Shown here: in pieces, positions 36,158-45,467 of the stretch | Layout: the number at the start of each line of letters is the position of its first letter | Position numbering within the stretch: position 1 is the first letter of the stretch | Source: Tardiphaga sp. P9-11 | Lineage (GTDB): Bacteria > Pseudomonadota > Alphaproteobacteria > Rhizobiales > Xanthobacteraceae | Assembly (NCBI RefSeq): GCF_008329525.1 | Contig: NZ_NPKQ01000001.1 | Location: 992,001-1,056,000 of the forward strand | DNA length: 64,000 bases | Direction: 5' to 3' | Notes under the pieces: generated by a model | The model's input: the letters and a program-made list of their open reading frames with translations, nothing else | Database searches by the model: none | Told to the model about the DNA's origin: nothing | Translations under genes and position numbers: made by a program

Positions 36158-37431
36158 GGAGCCACCCTCTCCTTGGCCTGGCGACGCTGAAACAGGTCGT
36201 GGAACACCGGAAAGATCTCGCTGCGGTCGTTGACCTTGCGCATCGACAGCGGTGCACCTTCCGCGCGCAGCCGCTGATACAGCGTCCACAGTGAGGATTC
36301 CGACATTTCGAACGGATGGCTGCCGGATTCGCCCACTTCCAGATAGGCAAAGAATTGCGTCACCGGCAGGATCATGTCCTTGAGCAGGCGGCCGGAGAGA
36401 TCGCCATCGGCATAGGAGTTGTCGCCGTCCGAGGCCTGTGCGGCATAGATATTCCAGTCGGCGGGGCGATAGCGTGACTGCACGATCTCATGCATGGCCT
36501 GCAGTGCGCTGGAAACCAGCGTGCCGCCCGATGCGGGGCCGTGGAAGAAGGTCTGCTCGTCGACTTCCTCGGCACGGTCGGTGTGACGGATGAAGACGAT
36601 CTCGACCTTGCGATAGCGACGTGTCAGGAAGACATAGAGCAGCATGTAGAACCGCTTGGCGAGATCCTTCATGTGCTCGGACATCGAGCCGGAGACGTCC
36701 ATCAGGCAGAACATCACTGCCTGCGCCACCGGCTTTGGCACGGTCTCGAAGCGGCGATAGCGGATATCGATGGGATCGATGAAGGGAATCCGCCGCATCT
36801 TGGATTTCAGCCGCTCGATTTCTGCCAGCAATTCGGGGCGGCGCTCGTCACTGCAATGCTCGAGTTCGGCTTCCAGTTGCGCGATGGTTTCAGGCCGCGG
36901 GCGTTGCAATGCGACGCGTCGGGCCATGGCCAAGCGCACGGTGCGGCTGACCGAGATATTGGCAGGCGAGCCTGACGTCGTATATCCGGCGCGGCGCAGG
37001 CCTTCATTCTCGACTTCGGCCAGCTTGCGCTTGGAAAGATCCGGCAGTTCCAGGTCGTCGAGGAACATGTCGACGAATTCATCCCGGCTGAGCACAAATC
37101 GGAACGCATCCTCGCCGTCGCCTTCACCGGCATCATTCGATCTGCCGCTCTTCGATTGCGGTCGCTGAAGGTAATCACCTTCCACAAATTTCACGTTGCC
37201 GGGCAACACCCGGTCGCGAATCCCGCCTTCGCGATAAAACCGGGGCTCGCTCATCCCGTCGAGCGGGATGGACACTTCGCCACCTTCCAGGACGTCTTTG
37301 ATGTCGCGGTCCTGGGAGGCTTTCTTGACGGCTCCCTGAACCAGAGCTTTCGCGCGCCGCAAGAACCGCTGGCGGTTCTCAAGACTCTTGCTGCTCGGGT
37401 TCAGGCGTCTATCGACGATATGCATGGCCAC
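36154..37431 (-). CDS. DUF444/YeaH family VWA-like protein
   Basis: This 425-residue protein has a basic N-terminus (HIVDRRLNPSSKSLENRQRF) and, near residue 240, CLMDVSGSMSEHMKDLA, the MIDAS-like DxSxS of a von Willebrand A fold. DUF444 proteins are the middle member of the PrkA-YeaH-SpoVR set. GTG 37431 has AAGGAG 10 bases upstream; ATG 37425 is an alternative start. It lies 19 bases after prkA and overlaps spoVR by 4 bases. It may act as an adaptor or substrate of the PrkA kinase, by analogy with the E. coli operon. Confidence 0.92.
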   Translation of the reverse strand: MAMHIVDRRLNPSSKSLENRQRFLRRAKALVQGAVKKASQDRDIKDVLEGGEVSIPLDGMSEPRFYREGGIRDRVLPGNVKFVEGDYLQRPQSKSGRSNDAGEGDGEDAFRFVLSRDEFVDMFLDDLELPDLSKRKLAEVENEGLRRAGYTTSGSPANISVSRTVRLAMARRVALQRPRPETIAQLEAELEHCSDERRPELLAEIERLKSKMRRIPFIDPIDIRYRRFETVPKPVAQAVMFCLMDVSGSMSEHMKDLAKRFYMLLYVFLTRRYRKVEIVFIRHTDRAEEVDEQTFFHGPASGGTLVSSALQAMHEIVQSRYRPADWNIYAAQASDGDNSYADGDLSGRLLKDMILPVTQFFAYLEVGESGSHPFEMSESSLWTLYQRLRAEGAPLSMRKVNDRSEIFPVFHDLFQRRQAKERVAP

Positions 37432-37450
37432 GTTATGTTGGCTCCTTGCG

Positions 37451-39394
37451 TCAGCCGGCCTGTTTCACGCGCATATACCATTCGACGAGACGGCGAACCT
37501 GGCGCTCGGTGTAGCCGCGATCAACCATCCGCGCGACGAAGTCGTCGTGCTTTTTCTCGGTCTCGCCGTCCTTCTTCGATCCGAAGGAAATCACCGGAAG
37601 CAGATCTTCAACTTGAGAGAAGATGCGCTTTTCGATGACTTCCCTGATCTTCTCATAACTCGTCCAGGTCGGATTCTTTCCACCGTTCTGTGCCCGCGAG
37701 CGAAGCGAGAACTTCACGACTTCGTTGCGGAAGTCCTTGGGGTTGGCGATTCCGGCCGGCTTTTCGATCTTGCTCAGTTCCTGATTGAGCAATTCACGAT
37801 CGAGCAATTGTCCGGTGTCAGGATCCTTGAAGTCCTGATCCTCGATCCAGGCATCGGCATAGTCGACGTAACGATCGAACAGGTTCTGGCCGTAGTCCGA
37901 ATAGGATTCCAGATAGGCTTTCTGGATTTCGTGACCAATGAACTCCGCATAACGCGGCACCAGTTCGGCCTTGATGAATTCGAGGTAACGTTTTTCGACT
38001 TCATCAGGCATCTGCTCCCTGCGGATCGCCTGCTCCAGCGTATACATCAGGTGAACGGGATCTGCCCCAATCTCCGACGTGTCGTGATTGTAGGTCGCGG
38101 CCAAAACTTTGAACGCGAAGCGCGTCGATGCACCGTCCATGCCCTCATCAACACCGGCGGCGTCTTTGTATTCCTGAACGCTGCGGGCTTTCGGGTCAGA
38201 CTCTTTCAGGCTTTCGCCGTCGTAGACCCGCATTTTGGCGAAGGTGGTCGAGTTTTCGTGCTTACGCAGCCGCGACATCACGGAGAAGCGCGCCAGGGTT
38301 TCCAGCGTCGCCGGAGCGCAAGGTGCGGTGGCGAGTTCGGAACCCTGAATGAGCTTCTCGTAGATCTTCTGTTCTTCGGTGACGCGCAGGCAGTACGGCA
38401 CCTTGATGACGCAGATACGATCGATGAAGGCTTCGTTGTTCTTGTTGGCCTTGAAACTCTGCCACTCGGACTCGTTGGAGTGGGCGAGAATCACGCCAGT
38501 GAACGGAATTGCACCGATATTTTCGGTGCCGATATAGTTGCCTTCCTGCGTCGCCGTCAGCAACGGATGCAGCATCTTGATCGGCGCCTTGAACATTTCG
38601 ACGAATTCAAGCACGCCCTGATTGGCGCGGTTGAGGCCGCCGGAGTAGCTGTAGGCGTCGGGATCGTTCTGGGCGAAGATTTCGAGCTTGCGGATATCCA
38701 CCTTGCCGACCAGCGAGGAAATGTCCTGGTTGTTCTCATCGCCGGGTTCGGTCTTGGCGATGGCAATCTGGCGCAACCGCGACGGCTGGATGCGGGCGAC
38801 TCGGAATTGCGAGATGTCGCCGCCGAAAGCTTCGAGTCGCTTGTAGCACCATGGACTCATGAGACCCGTAAGCCGTCGGCGCGGAATGCCGTACTTCTCT
38901 TCGATCATCGGGCCGAGCGTGTCAGGATCGAACAGGCTGAGCGGGCTTTCATAGACCGGGCTGAGCTCGTCGCCAGCTTTCAACACATAAATAGGATGGA
39001 CTTCCATCAGAGCCTTGAGGCGTTCGGCAAGCGATGATTTGCCGCCGCCGACCGGGCCGAGCAGATAGAGAATCTGCTTGCGCTCTTCGAGGCCCTGCGC
39101 CGCATGGCGGAAGAAGGCGACGATGCGTTCGATCGTATCTTCCATGCCGTGAAAGCCGGCAAAGGCTGGATAGCTACGGATGGTACGATTCAAAAAAATA
39201 CGGCCAAGGCGTGGATCCTTGGCCGTATCTATCATTTGAGGCTCGCCGATCGCCGCCAGCAGGCGTTCCGCCGCGTTGGCATATCGCATCGGGTCTCCTC
39301 TGCAGGATTCCAGATACTCGGACATCGACATGTCGGTCTGACTTCGGGCTTCGTAAGTTCGAGCGAACGCATTGAACAGAGAATCGTTGTACAT
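37451..39394 (-). CDS. prkA: PrkA (YeaG) serine protein kinase
   Basis: This 647-residue protein has an AAA+ domain with Walker A LLGPVGGGKSSLAERL near residue 112, and the C-terminal PrkA domain (from about 400) said to carry the kinase fold. FHGMEDTIERIVAFFRHAAQ precedes the P-loop as in the family. Homologues respond to nitrogen and carbon starvation. It is the first gene of the prkA-yeaH-spoVR operon, with CAAGGAGAGGGATC just upstream of the ATG as ribosome site. Length is normal. Confidence 0.94.
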   Translation of the reverse strand: MYNDSLFNAFARTYEARSQTDMSMSEYLESCRGDPMRYANAAERLLAAIGEPQMIDTAKDPRLGRIFLNRTIRSYPAFAGFHGMEDTIERIVAFFRHAAQGLEERKQILYLLGPVGGGKSSLAERLKALMEVHPIYVLKAGDELSPVYESPLSLFDPDTLGPMIEEKYGIPRRRLTGLMSPWCYKRLEAFGGDISQFRVARIQPSRLRQIAIAKTEPGDENNQDISSLVGKVDIRKLEIFAQNDPDAYSYSGGLNRANQGVLEFVEMFKAPIKMLHPLLTATQEGNYIGTENIGAIPFTGVILAHSNESEWQSFKANKNNEAFIDRICVIKVPYCLRVTEEQKIYEKLIQGSELATAPCAPATLETLARFSVMSRLRKHENSTTFAKMRVYDGESLKESDPKARSVQEYKDAAGVDEGMDGASTRFAFKVLAATYNHDTSEIGADPVHLMYTLEQAIRREQMPDEVEKRYLEFIKAELVPRYAEFIGHEIQKAYLESYSDYGQNLFDRYVDYADAWIEDQDFKDPDTGQLLDRELLNQELSKIEKPAGIANPKDFRNEVVKFSLRSRAQNGGKNPTWTSYEKIREVIEKRIFSQVEDLLPVISFGSKKDGETEKKHDDFVARMVDRGYTERQVRRLVEWYMRVKQAG

Positions 39395-39742
39395 GATCCC
39401 TCTCCTTGCTGGTCGGCCGTCCTATTGGTCGCGCTACTCCTAGCGTGGTAACGGAACGCGTCTTCCGATCGCGACTCAACATCAGCACTTAGCCTTCAGG
39501 ACACATCCAGGTCCGAAATCGCGCAATGCGATCTGAGTGCATCGCGCGACTCATATTAAGGCACATGCATATAAGTTAGGCGAGTTTCGCCATGTCTCAA
39601 GGGCTATCTGAGCGATTGTCGGCATCTGTGACTCGCGCGCCACAAAGTTGCCGTATGTTGGAAGCTTTCGGAATCATGTACCGACGGCGCAGTTTGGATG
39701 AGTCGAAACGCGCACAAGAATGCTGGTGGGCGGAGGTTGCGC
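39395..39742. other. Gene-free stretch upstream of prkA
   Basis: This 348-base region separates the prkA start from the end of the DUF1178 gene; both are on minus, so it should carry the prkA promoter. I see an imperfect inverted repeat, CGCGCAATGC at 39520-39529 and GCATCGCGCG at 39539-39548. AT-rich sequence at 39553-39580 could hold a -10 element. No convincing consensus promoter was found. Confidence 0.4.
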
Positions 39743-40213
39743 TCAGTTCCGATCGCCGGGCAGGACAGGCAGCGGAGTCACCTCGATACCTTCATCGATC
39801 AGCGACCGTGCTTCATCCGGCGTCGCTTCGCCGTAGATCGGACGATGTTCGATGTCCCCATAATGCATCTTGCGGGCTTCGGTCGGAAAGCTTTCACCGA
39901 CATTGTCCGCGTTTTTGGTGACGTGATCGCGCAGTTCTTTCAGCTTGGCGCGCAACTCGGCTTCCTGTGGCGCCATCATCAGCGGGGCTGTGGTCTCGGA
40001 ACCCGCGTCAGGGGCGGGGGCCTCCGCGGGGGCCAGGCGATTCTTGCTATTGCCCACGATGCGCGGGGCCATAATGGCCTTCTCGACCTTCACCGATCCG
40101 CAATTCGGGCAGTTCACCAGCTTGCGCTTCACCTGGGAGTCGTACGCACCAGAGCTCTGGAACCAGCTTTCGAAAGCGTGTCCCTTCTCGCAGCGCAAAT
40201 TGTAACGGATCAT
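39743..40213 (-). CDS. DUF1178 family zinc-ribbon-like protein
   Basis: This 156-residue protein starts MIRYNLRCEKGHAFESWFQS, the signature of DUF1178, and contains a CPNCGS pair near residue 35 that with the first Cys may form a zinc site. The C-terminal half has a basic/acidic helix and the conserved EARKMHYGDIEHRPIYGEA. Function is not known. Its ATG overlaps the nitrilase-like stop by four bases, so it is co-translated with grxC and the amidase. Confidence 0.88.
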   Translation of the reverse strand: MIRYNLRCEKGHAFESWFQSSGAYDSQVKRKLVNCPNCGSVKVEKAIMAPRIVGNSKNRLAPAEAPAPDAGSETTAPLMMAPQEAELRAKLKELRDHVTKNADNVGESFPTEARKMHYGDIEHRPIYGEATPDEARSLIDEGIEVTPLPVLPGDRN

Positions 40214-41109
40214 GTCGCTTCCCGGACGAGATGCAGATAGTCCGGACCTGACTTGGGATCGCTGACGCTGAAGCGACGGCCATGCTGTAGTGACGGCACG
40301 GTGTTGCGCGCTTCCGTCACCTTCGCAGGATCGATCTTGGCCAGAATGAAGCCCGGCTCGACGCCGGTCGCCTCGGCGAGAACCACGCCCCACGGGTCGA
40401 TAATCAGAGAGTGGCCATAAGTCGCGCGCTTGTTCTCATGCACGCCGCCTTGCGCGGCCGCAAATACGAAGCAGCCGGTCTCGATAGCGCGGGCGCGCAG
40501 CAGCGTGTGCCAATGGGCTTCGCCAGTCTTCTGTGTGAAGGCTGAGGGCACCGTCAGGAACGACGCGCCGCTTTCGGCCAGTGCGCGGTACAGCGCCGGG
40601 AAGCGCACATCGTAGCAGATGGTCAGGCCAATGCGCCCCCAGGGAAGGTCGGAGATGACGGCGGTCTCGCCCGGCTGATAATTCGCGGATTCGCGATAGC
40701 TCTCGCCGTTCGGCAGGTCGATGTCGAACATATGGATCTTGTCATAGCTCGCCAGGACATTGCCGTCCGGTCCGATCAGGAACGAGCGATTAGCGGCGCG
40801 TTCCGGGTTGGCCAGCACGGCCAGCGATCCCACATGCAGATAGATTTTCAGCTCTGCGGCCAGTGCACGATAGGCCTTGAGGGAAAGATCGTCTTCCTCC
40901 GGGCGCAAATGCTCGAACAGTGCGGTGCGATTGAGCTGCATCATGTTGCTCACTTCCGGTGTGAGCACATAGTCGGCGCCGGCGAGTGCGGCTTCGCGGA
41001 TCAGATGCCGACCCTGTTCGAGGCTCGGCTCCGGCAGCAGGCCGGTACGCATCTGCACCATGGCGGCGGTGAAGGTCTGGGGCTCGGAGGCCGGGGATAC
41101 CTGGCTCAT
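40210..41109 (-). CDS. Carbon-nitrogen hydrolase, Nit-family amidase
   Basis: This 299-residue nitrilase-superfamily protein shows the catalytic triad: Glu in LTPEVSN, Lys in SYDKIHMFDID, and Cys in TICYDVRFPALYR. The sequence HMFDIDLPNG and the length match Nit1/Nit2-type omega-amidases and deaminated glutathione amidases. Its start overlaps the grxC stop by four bases, and the glutaredoxin partner supports a glutathione-repair role; this is inference. ATG 41109 was chosen because the upstream part of the frame is grxC in another frame. Confidence 0.88.
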   Translation of the reverse strand: MSQVSPASEPQTFTAAMVQMRTGLLPEPSLEQGRHLIREAALAGADYVLTPEVSNMMQLNRTALFEHLRPEEDDLSLKAYRALAAELKIYLHVGSLAVLANPERAANRSFLIGPDGNVLASYDKIHMFDIDLPNGESYRESANYQPGETAVISDLPWGRIGLTICYDVRFPALYRALAESGASFLTVPSAFTQKTGEAHWHTLLRARAIETGCFVFAAAQGGVHENKRATYGHSLIIDPWGVVLAEATGVEPGFILAKIDPAKVTEARNTVPSLQHGRRFSVSDPKSGPDYLHLVREAT

Positions 41110-41381
41110 GAGGTGGCCTTTTCGCCTGCAATCATGGTGTCGAGTTTGCCTTCGCGGTCCAATGCATAGAGATCGTCGCAGCCGCCGATCAGGGTGCCGT
41201 CGATGAAGATCTGCGGGAAGGTGGCGCCGGGGTAGGTCCGGTCGAACATTTCCTGGCGCAGGTTCGGATCGGTTGCCGTGTCGAAATGGGTGAAAGCCGC
41301 CTTCTTGCGCTGGAGCAGCGAGATCGCGGCGCTGCAATAGCCGCAGCCGGGGCGGGTGTAGATTTCAATCGCGGCAGCCAT
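41106..41381 (-). CDS. grxC: Glutaredoxin 3
   Basis: This 91-residue protein has the thioredoxin-fold start IEIYTRPGCGYCSAAISLL with the CGYC active site at about 13-16 and the cis-Pro loop TFPQIFIDGTLIGG. It reduces disulfides with glutathione. GrxC length and the TFPQIFIDG motif are standard. It is followed by the amidase gene with a four-base overlap and preceded by comF with a 30-base gap. Confidence 0.95.
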   Translation of the reverse strand: MAAAIEIYTRPGCGYCSAAISLLQRKKAAFTHFDTATDPNLRQEMFDRTYPGATFPQIFIDGTLIGGCDDLYALDREGKLDTMIAGEKATS

Positions 41382-41411
41382 CGGGTGCTCCAGTTGCAGG
41401 GAAGTGCCTGA

Positions 41412-42221
41412 TTATATGGGGACCTTGTGGGCCTCCACAACCCGCGCGAAGACCAGCACATCGACCTGGGCGGCCTTGGCGCGCAGCAGCGCCTGTGCGC
41501 AGGCGTCCGTCGTGGCGCCGGAGGTCAGTACGTCGTCAACCAGAATGACGCGGCGGCCCTGGATTTCAGCGCGGCGTTCGGGCGGGACCTTGAAGGCGCC
41601 CTGGACATTACTGGCACGCTCGGCCCGCGACAGGCCGATCTGGTGTTCGGTCGGGCGTATTCGCCGCAAGGCGTCGCGGGATATCGCAACGCCGCTCTGC
41701 CGGCCGATTGCCCGCGCCAGCGCGCCGGACTGGTTGAAGCGCCGGCTGAAGCCGCGCCGCCAATGCAGCGGCACCGGCACCAGAAGATCGGCATCCGCGA
41801 GCAATTCCTTCCCCGCACGCGCCATCCAGCGGCCCATGGTTGGCGCGAGGTCAGTCCGGTCATGATATTTCAACTGATGCACCAGCGCCCGGGCGACATC
41901 GTCGTAGCGCACGGCTGCGCGGGCGCGGTGATAGGCCGGCGGATCGGCGATCGCCTGCATCGACAGGATTCCCGGGCCGGGATCGTAGACGAACGGAATG
42001 CCAAGCCGGCTGCAGAACGGCGGCGCGATGAAGGACAACTTGCCCCAGCAGCCCGCGCAGACGCCTTCGCCGGCGACGGGTTCCCGGCAGGCGACGCAGA
42101 GCGTCGGCAGAGCGATGTCGAGCGCAAGACGGGCGGTCTGCGTCCATGCAGAGCGGCAAAGCTTCAGCGCGCCGCGCAATTGCGCGGGGAGGGACCACGA
42201 CACTGTCGCCTCTGCGTCCAT
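41412..42221 (-). CDS. ComF family phosphoribosyltransferase-like protein
   Basis: This 269-residue protein has an N-terminal Cys cluster (CVACRE, CAGCW, C at 80) likely to bind zinc. The PRTase fold follows with VPVPLHWRRGFSRRFNQS, and the PRPP-binding motif VILVDDVLTSGAT is near residue 228. ComF members help import or process DNA in naturally competent bacteria, but in many proteobacteria the role is unclear. It heads the comF-grxC-amidase-DUF1178 run. ATG 42221 gives usual length. Confidence 0.9.
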   Translation of the reverse strand: MDAEATVSWSLPAQLRGALKLCRSAWTQTARLALDIALPTLCVACREPVAGEGVCAGCWGKLSFIAPPFCSRLGIPFVYDPGPGILSMQAIADPPAYHRARAAVRYDDVARALVHQLKYHDRTDLAPTMGRWMARAGKELLADADLLVPVPLHWRRGFSRRFNQSGALARAIGRQSGVAISRDALRRIRPTEHQIGLSRAERASNVQGAFKVPPERRAEIQGRRVILVDDVLTSGATTDACAQALLRAKAAQVDVLVFARVVEAHKVPI

Positions 42222-42298
42222 AGGTTGAAGGCTAGAGCCCTCTTGCGTTGATCTCAAGCGCGATTGCCAGATCCCGGGTCTTCGGCGTACCAAGCCGC

Positions 42299-43147
42299 AT
42301 GGCTCAGACCTCCAATACTGCACCGATCCTGTTCGACCGCGCGCTGCTGCGGGCGCGGCAGGCGCGCGCGTCAAAATTGGGTGTCGAGACCTTTCTGCTG
42401 GATCGTGTTGTCGCCGACATGGACGAGCGATTGCAGGCGGTGCTGCGCCAGTTCGACAATGCCGTCGATGTGGCAACGCCGGGCAATCGTTTGCGCGATG
42501 TTGTGGCCGGGCGTGTCGGCCATTTCGCGCATGTCGACGTGCCCGACGTCGAGAGCGATGGCCTTGGTCTCGCGCCGGCGTCACTCGACCTCGTCGTCTC
42601 GGCGCTCGGGTTGCACTTCGTCAACGATCTGCCGGGCGTGATGGCGCAGGTTCGCCGTGCGCTGAAGCCGGATGGTCTGCTGCTGGCGGCGATGCTTGGC
42701 GGCGATACGCTGACCGAACTGCGACAATCGTTTGCCGCCGCCGAAGCCGAGCTCGAAGGCGGGATCTCGCCGCGTGTCGCGCCGTCGGCCGATCTGCGCG
42801 ATGTCGGTGCGCTTCTGCAGCGCGCGGGATTTGCGCTACCGGTGACCGATGTCGATCGCGTCGTGGTGCGCTATGACAGCGCCTTCGGTCTGATGCAGGA
42901 TCTGCGCAGGATGGGTGCCACCAATGTGCTGGTCGAGCGCCGCCGGGCGCCGCTCCGCCGCGCGACACTGCTGCGGATGGCGCAGATCTACAGCGAGCGT
43001 TTCGCCGATCCCGACGGCCGCATCCGCGCGACCTTCGACGTCATCTGGCTGTCCGGCTGGGCGCCGCATGAGAGCCAGCAAAAGCCATTGAAGCCTGGCT
43101 CGGCGAAAGCGAGTCTCGCGGATGCTGTGAAGGGGCTGAAGCCCTAG
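42299..43147 (+). CDS. SAM-dependent methyltransferase-fold protein, NDUFAF5/BioC-like
   Basis: This 282-residue protein has the NDUFAF5-like start FDRALLRARQARA and FLLDRVVADMDERL. The later methyltransferase motifs DLVVSALGLHFVNDLPGV and LKPDGLLLAAMLGGDTL are clear. SAM motif I is degenerate: where DxGxGxG is expected it reads DVATPGNRL. Human NDUFAF5 hydroxylates an Arg of complex I with the same overall fold, so activity may not be methylation. It is divergent from comF and overlaps the mutT stop by 4 bases. Confidence 0.83.
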   Translation: MAQTSNTAPILFDRALLRARQARASKLGVETFLLDRVVADMDERLQAVLRQFDNAVDVATPGNRLRDVVAGRVGHFAHVDVPDVESDGLGLAPASLDLVVSALGLHFVNDLPGVMAQVRRALKPDGLLLAAMLGGDTLTELRQSFAAAEAELEGGISPRVAPSADLRDVGALLQRAGFALPVTDVDRVVVRYDSAFGLMQDLRRMGATNVLVERRRAPLRRATLLRMAQIYSERFADPDGRIRATFDVIWLSGWAPHESQQKPLKPGSAKASLADAVKGLKP

Positions 43148-43542
43148 AGCAGATCGATCAGATGCGGGATCAGCGGGATATCCGCAGCCGGCATCGGATA
43201 GTCGCGCAACTTGTTCGGCCGCACCCAGGCAAGGTTCTGGCCTTCCCTGGACATCGCGAGGCCTTCCCAGCGCCGGCAGATATAGAGCGGCATCAACAGG
43301 TGAAAATCCTCATAGGCGTGGCTGGCGAAGGTCAGCGGCGCGAGGCAGGCCTCCTTCACGGTGATCCCGAGTTCTTCATCGAGTTCGCGGATCAGCGCCG
43401 CTTCGGGCCGTTCGCCGGGCTCAAGCTTGCCGCCGGGAAATTCCCAGAGACCGGCCAGCGTCTTGCCCTCCGGCCGCTGTGCGAGCAACACGCGGCCGTC
43501 GGGATCGATCAATGCACAGGCGACGACGAGGACGAGTTTCAC
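43144..43542 (-). CDS. mutT: MutT-like 8-oxo-dGTP diphosphatase
   Basis: This 132-residue Nudix enzyme has the box [18 protein letters not shown] followed by DEELGI (about 37-60). The preceding [20 protein letters not shown] is the classical MutT substrate loop. It hydrolyses oxidised purine nucleoside triphosphates to limit mutation. Its ATG overlaps the argJ stop by four bases, a coupling with argJ that is common in Rhizobiales. Confidence 0.92.
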   Translation of the reverse strand: MKLVLVVACALIDPDGRVLLAQRPEGKTLAGLWEFPGGKLEPGERPEAALIRELDEELGITVKEACLAPLTFASHAYEDFHLLMPLYICRRWEGLAMSREGQNLAWVRPNKLRDYPMPAADIPLIPHLIDLL

Positions 43543-44786
43543 GACCGGTAGTCGCCGTTGATGGCGACATATTCCTTGGTGAGGTCGCAGGTCAGCACGC
43601 GGTCGCGCCCCTTGCCGAGGCCGAGCGTGACCTTGATCTGCACCTTCGGATTCTTCATCGCGTTGGATACTTCAGTCTCGTCATAGGATGGATCGCGCGC
43701 ACCCAGTTTGGCGACGCGGATGCCGTTGAAGGAGATAGAGAGCTTGTCGCGGTTGGCGGGCTCGCCGGCCTTGCCGACGGCCATCACCACGCGGCCCCAA
43801 TTGGCGTCTTCGCCGGCGATCGCCGTCTTCACCAGCGGTGAGTTGGCAATCGACATGGCGATCTTGCGTGCCGAGGCCTTGGTTGTCGCGCCTTCGACGA
43901 CGACTTCCACCAGCTTGCGGGCGCCTTCGCCGTCGCGTGCGACCTGTTCGGCGAGGTCGTTGAGAATGACGTTCAGCGCCTTCACGAAGGGCTTCAACCT
44001 GATGTCGCTCGCCTTGGTGATCTTCGGTGCGCCCTGTGCGGCTGCCGCTCCGGTCGCGAACATCAAGAGCGTGTCCGAGGTCGAGGTGTCACCATCGATG
44101 GTCACGGCGTTGAACGAATCTTCCACGCCGGCCTTCAGCAGTGCCTGCAATGCGGGCGCACTGATCGGCGCATCGGTGAAGATGAACGAGAGCATGGTCG
44201 CCATGTCCGGCGCGATCATGCCGGCGCCCTTCGCCATGCCGTTGATGGTGACCTTGGCCTTGCCGAGTTTCACGGTGGCGGTGGCGACCTTCGGGAAGGT
44301 GTCGGTGGTCATGATCGCCTTGGCGGCGTCCATCCAGCCATCGGGACCGGCGCTTTCCGCCAGCGTGGCGAGCACGCCGTTGAACTTGGTTGCGTCGAGT
44401 GGTTCGCCGATCACGCCGGTCGAGGCCAGGAAGATCTCGTTCGGCTTGCAGCCCACAGCCTTGGACGCGATGTCGCCGGTGAGTTTGGTCGAGGTCTTGC
44501 CGGTCTTGCCGGTGAAGGCGTTGGCATTGCCGGAATTGACCACCAGCGCCTGCGCCTTGCCGCCCTTCAGCACTGCGCGGCACCATTCGACGGGTGCCGA
44601 CGGGCACTTCGATTTGGTGAACACGCCGGCCGCCGTCGTGCCCTTGTCCATCACCGCGAGCAGCACATCGGTGCGGCCCTTGTAGCGGATCCCGGCGGCG
44701 GCCGTGGCGAGGCGCACGCCTGCGATGGCGGGCAGCTCGGGAACGTTGGTCGGGGCGAGGGGGGAGATGGGAGATGGCTTGGCCAT
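43539..44786 (-). CDS. argJ: Bifunctional glutamate N-acetyltransferase/ornithine acetyltransferase
   Basis: This 415-residue enzyme transfers acetyl from acetylornithine to glutamate in arginine synthesis. It is made as a precursor that cleaves itself at Thr in [16 protein letters not shown] (about residue 200). Other motifs are the early [14 protein letters not shown] and the ending VAINGDYRS. Length fits. It lies upstream of mutT with a four-base overlap. Confidence 0.96.
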   Translation of the reverse strand: MAKPSPISPLAPTNVPELPAIAGVRLATAAAGIRYKGRTDVLLAVMDKGTTAAGVFTKSKCPSAPVEWCRAVLKGGKAQALVVNSGNANAFTGKTGKTSTKLTGDIASKAVGCKPNEIFLASTGVIGEPLDATKFNGVLATLAESAGPDGWMDAAKAIMTTDTFPKVATATVKLGKAKVTINGMAKGAGMIAPDMATMLSFIFTDAPISAPALQALLKAGVEDSFNAVTIDGDTSTSDTLLMFATGAAAAQGAPKITKASDIRLKPFVKALNVILNDLAEQVARDGEGARKLVEVVVEGATTKASARKIAMSIANSPLVKTAIAGEDANWGRVVMAVGKAGEPANRDKLSISFNGIRVAKLGARDPSYDETEVSNAMKNPKVQIKVTLGLGKGRDRVLTCDLTKEYVAINGDYRS

Positions 44787-44921
44787 GAGTGCTTTCAGCT
44801 TTCGTAAAAAGATGAAGCGCTCTGTATCACCTCTGCCACCGTGGTGGGAGAGGGCTTCATGATCAGATGGCGTCGGTGGCCAGTGTCATGTCTCCGTCAT
44901 GCGGAGGACTTTTATTTACTC

Positions 44922-44973
44922 GGTCATGACCTGATCCGAAAACCGCTACCCACTTTTCGGGATCGTGCTCTAG
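44922..44973. repeat. RIME-like palindromic element
   Basis: CCGAAAA and TTTTCGG flank CCGCTACCCAC, inside a frame of TCATGACCTGAT and ATCGTGCTCTAG. This closely resembles the rhizobial intergenic mosaic elements (RIME) with a ...CGAAAACCG...CACTTTTCGG... core. Its right edge supplies the stop codon of the small secreted gene that follows on minus. Confidence 0.7.
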
Positions 44974-45272
44974 CCCGGGCCGAACTTGAACTTGCCGTTC
45001 TCTTCAAGAAACGGACCGCTGCGCATATAGAGCTGGCCATTCTCGCCGATGAAAAACAGCGTGTTCTTCGGCACTTTCTTGGCGCCGTTCAGCAGGAACT
45101 TGGCATTGCTGGTGCCCATCTTGTACGCGAAGGTCTTGCCGGAGGCGTCGTAACCATAGCCCATGTCCGGAGCGAGGACCCAGGGGGTGGGTGCCTGAGC
45201 CAAGGCCGGACCCGCAAGGGCCGATGTCACCAGCGCGGTGGCGCACAGCATCGTAAAAGCGCGAGCGGTCAT
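44970..45272 (-). CDS. Small secreted protein of unknown function
   Basis: This 100-residue protein has a clear signal peptide (FTMLCATALVTSALAGPALAQ) and a mature part with YGYDASGKTFAYKMG and LFFIGENGQLYMRSGP. I do not recognise a family. GGAGAA lies about 7 bases upstream of ATG 45272. The stop codon (TAG, 44972-44970) falls within the RIME-like element, so the natural C-terminus may have been altered by its insertion. It is divergent from another secreted protein. Confidence 0.65.
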   Translation of the reverse strand: MTARAFTMLCATALVTSALAGPALAQAPTPWVLAPDMGYGYDASGKTFAYKMGTSNAKFLLNGAKKVPKNTLFFIGENGQLYMRSGPFLEENGKFKFGPG

Positions 45273-45467
45273 CGCCAGTTCTCCGAAAAGTGTTTTTTGA
45301 AACATGCATCGCGACGGTGCGGCAGGCTTGAACAAATCACGAACGGCGATAGTCCGTCAATGCGGTCGCGAAAGAGTTTGTTATTTTGCAGGTCCCGCCG
45401 GGCGACTATCTTCCGCATTCGGGCTAAGCCGGTCCAGGTTGAATGCGGCGATGGGGATGATTCGACA

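Noticed and set aside
37388-39037. Open frame of 549 residues opposite prkA
   Set aside because: It is antisense to a strongly conserved kinase gene, with no domain and no ribosome site; high GC keeps the frame open.
44841-45467. Upstream extension of the Cys-rich secreted protein
   Set aside because: It would remove the signal peptide from the N-terminus and read through the RIME-like element and an opposite gene.
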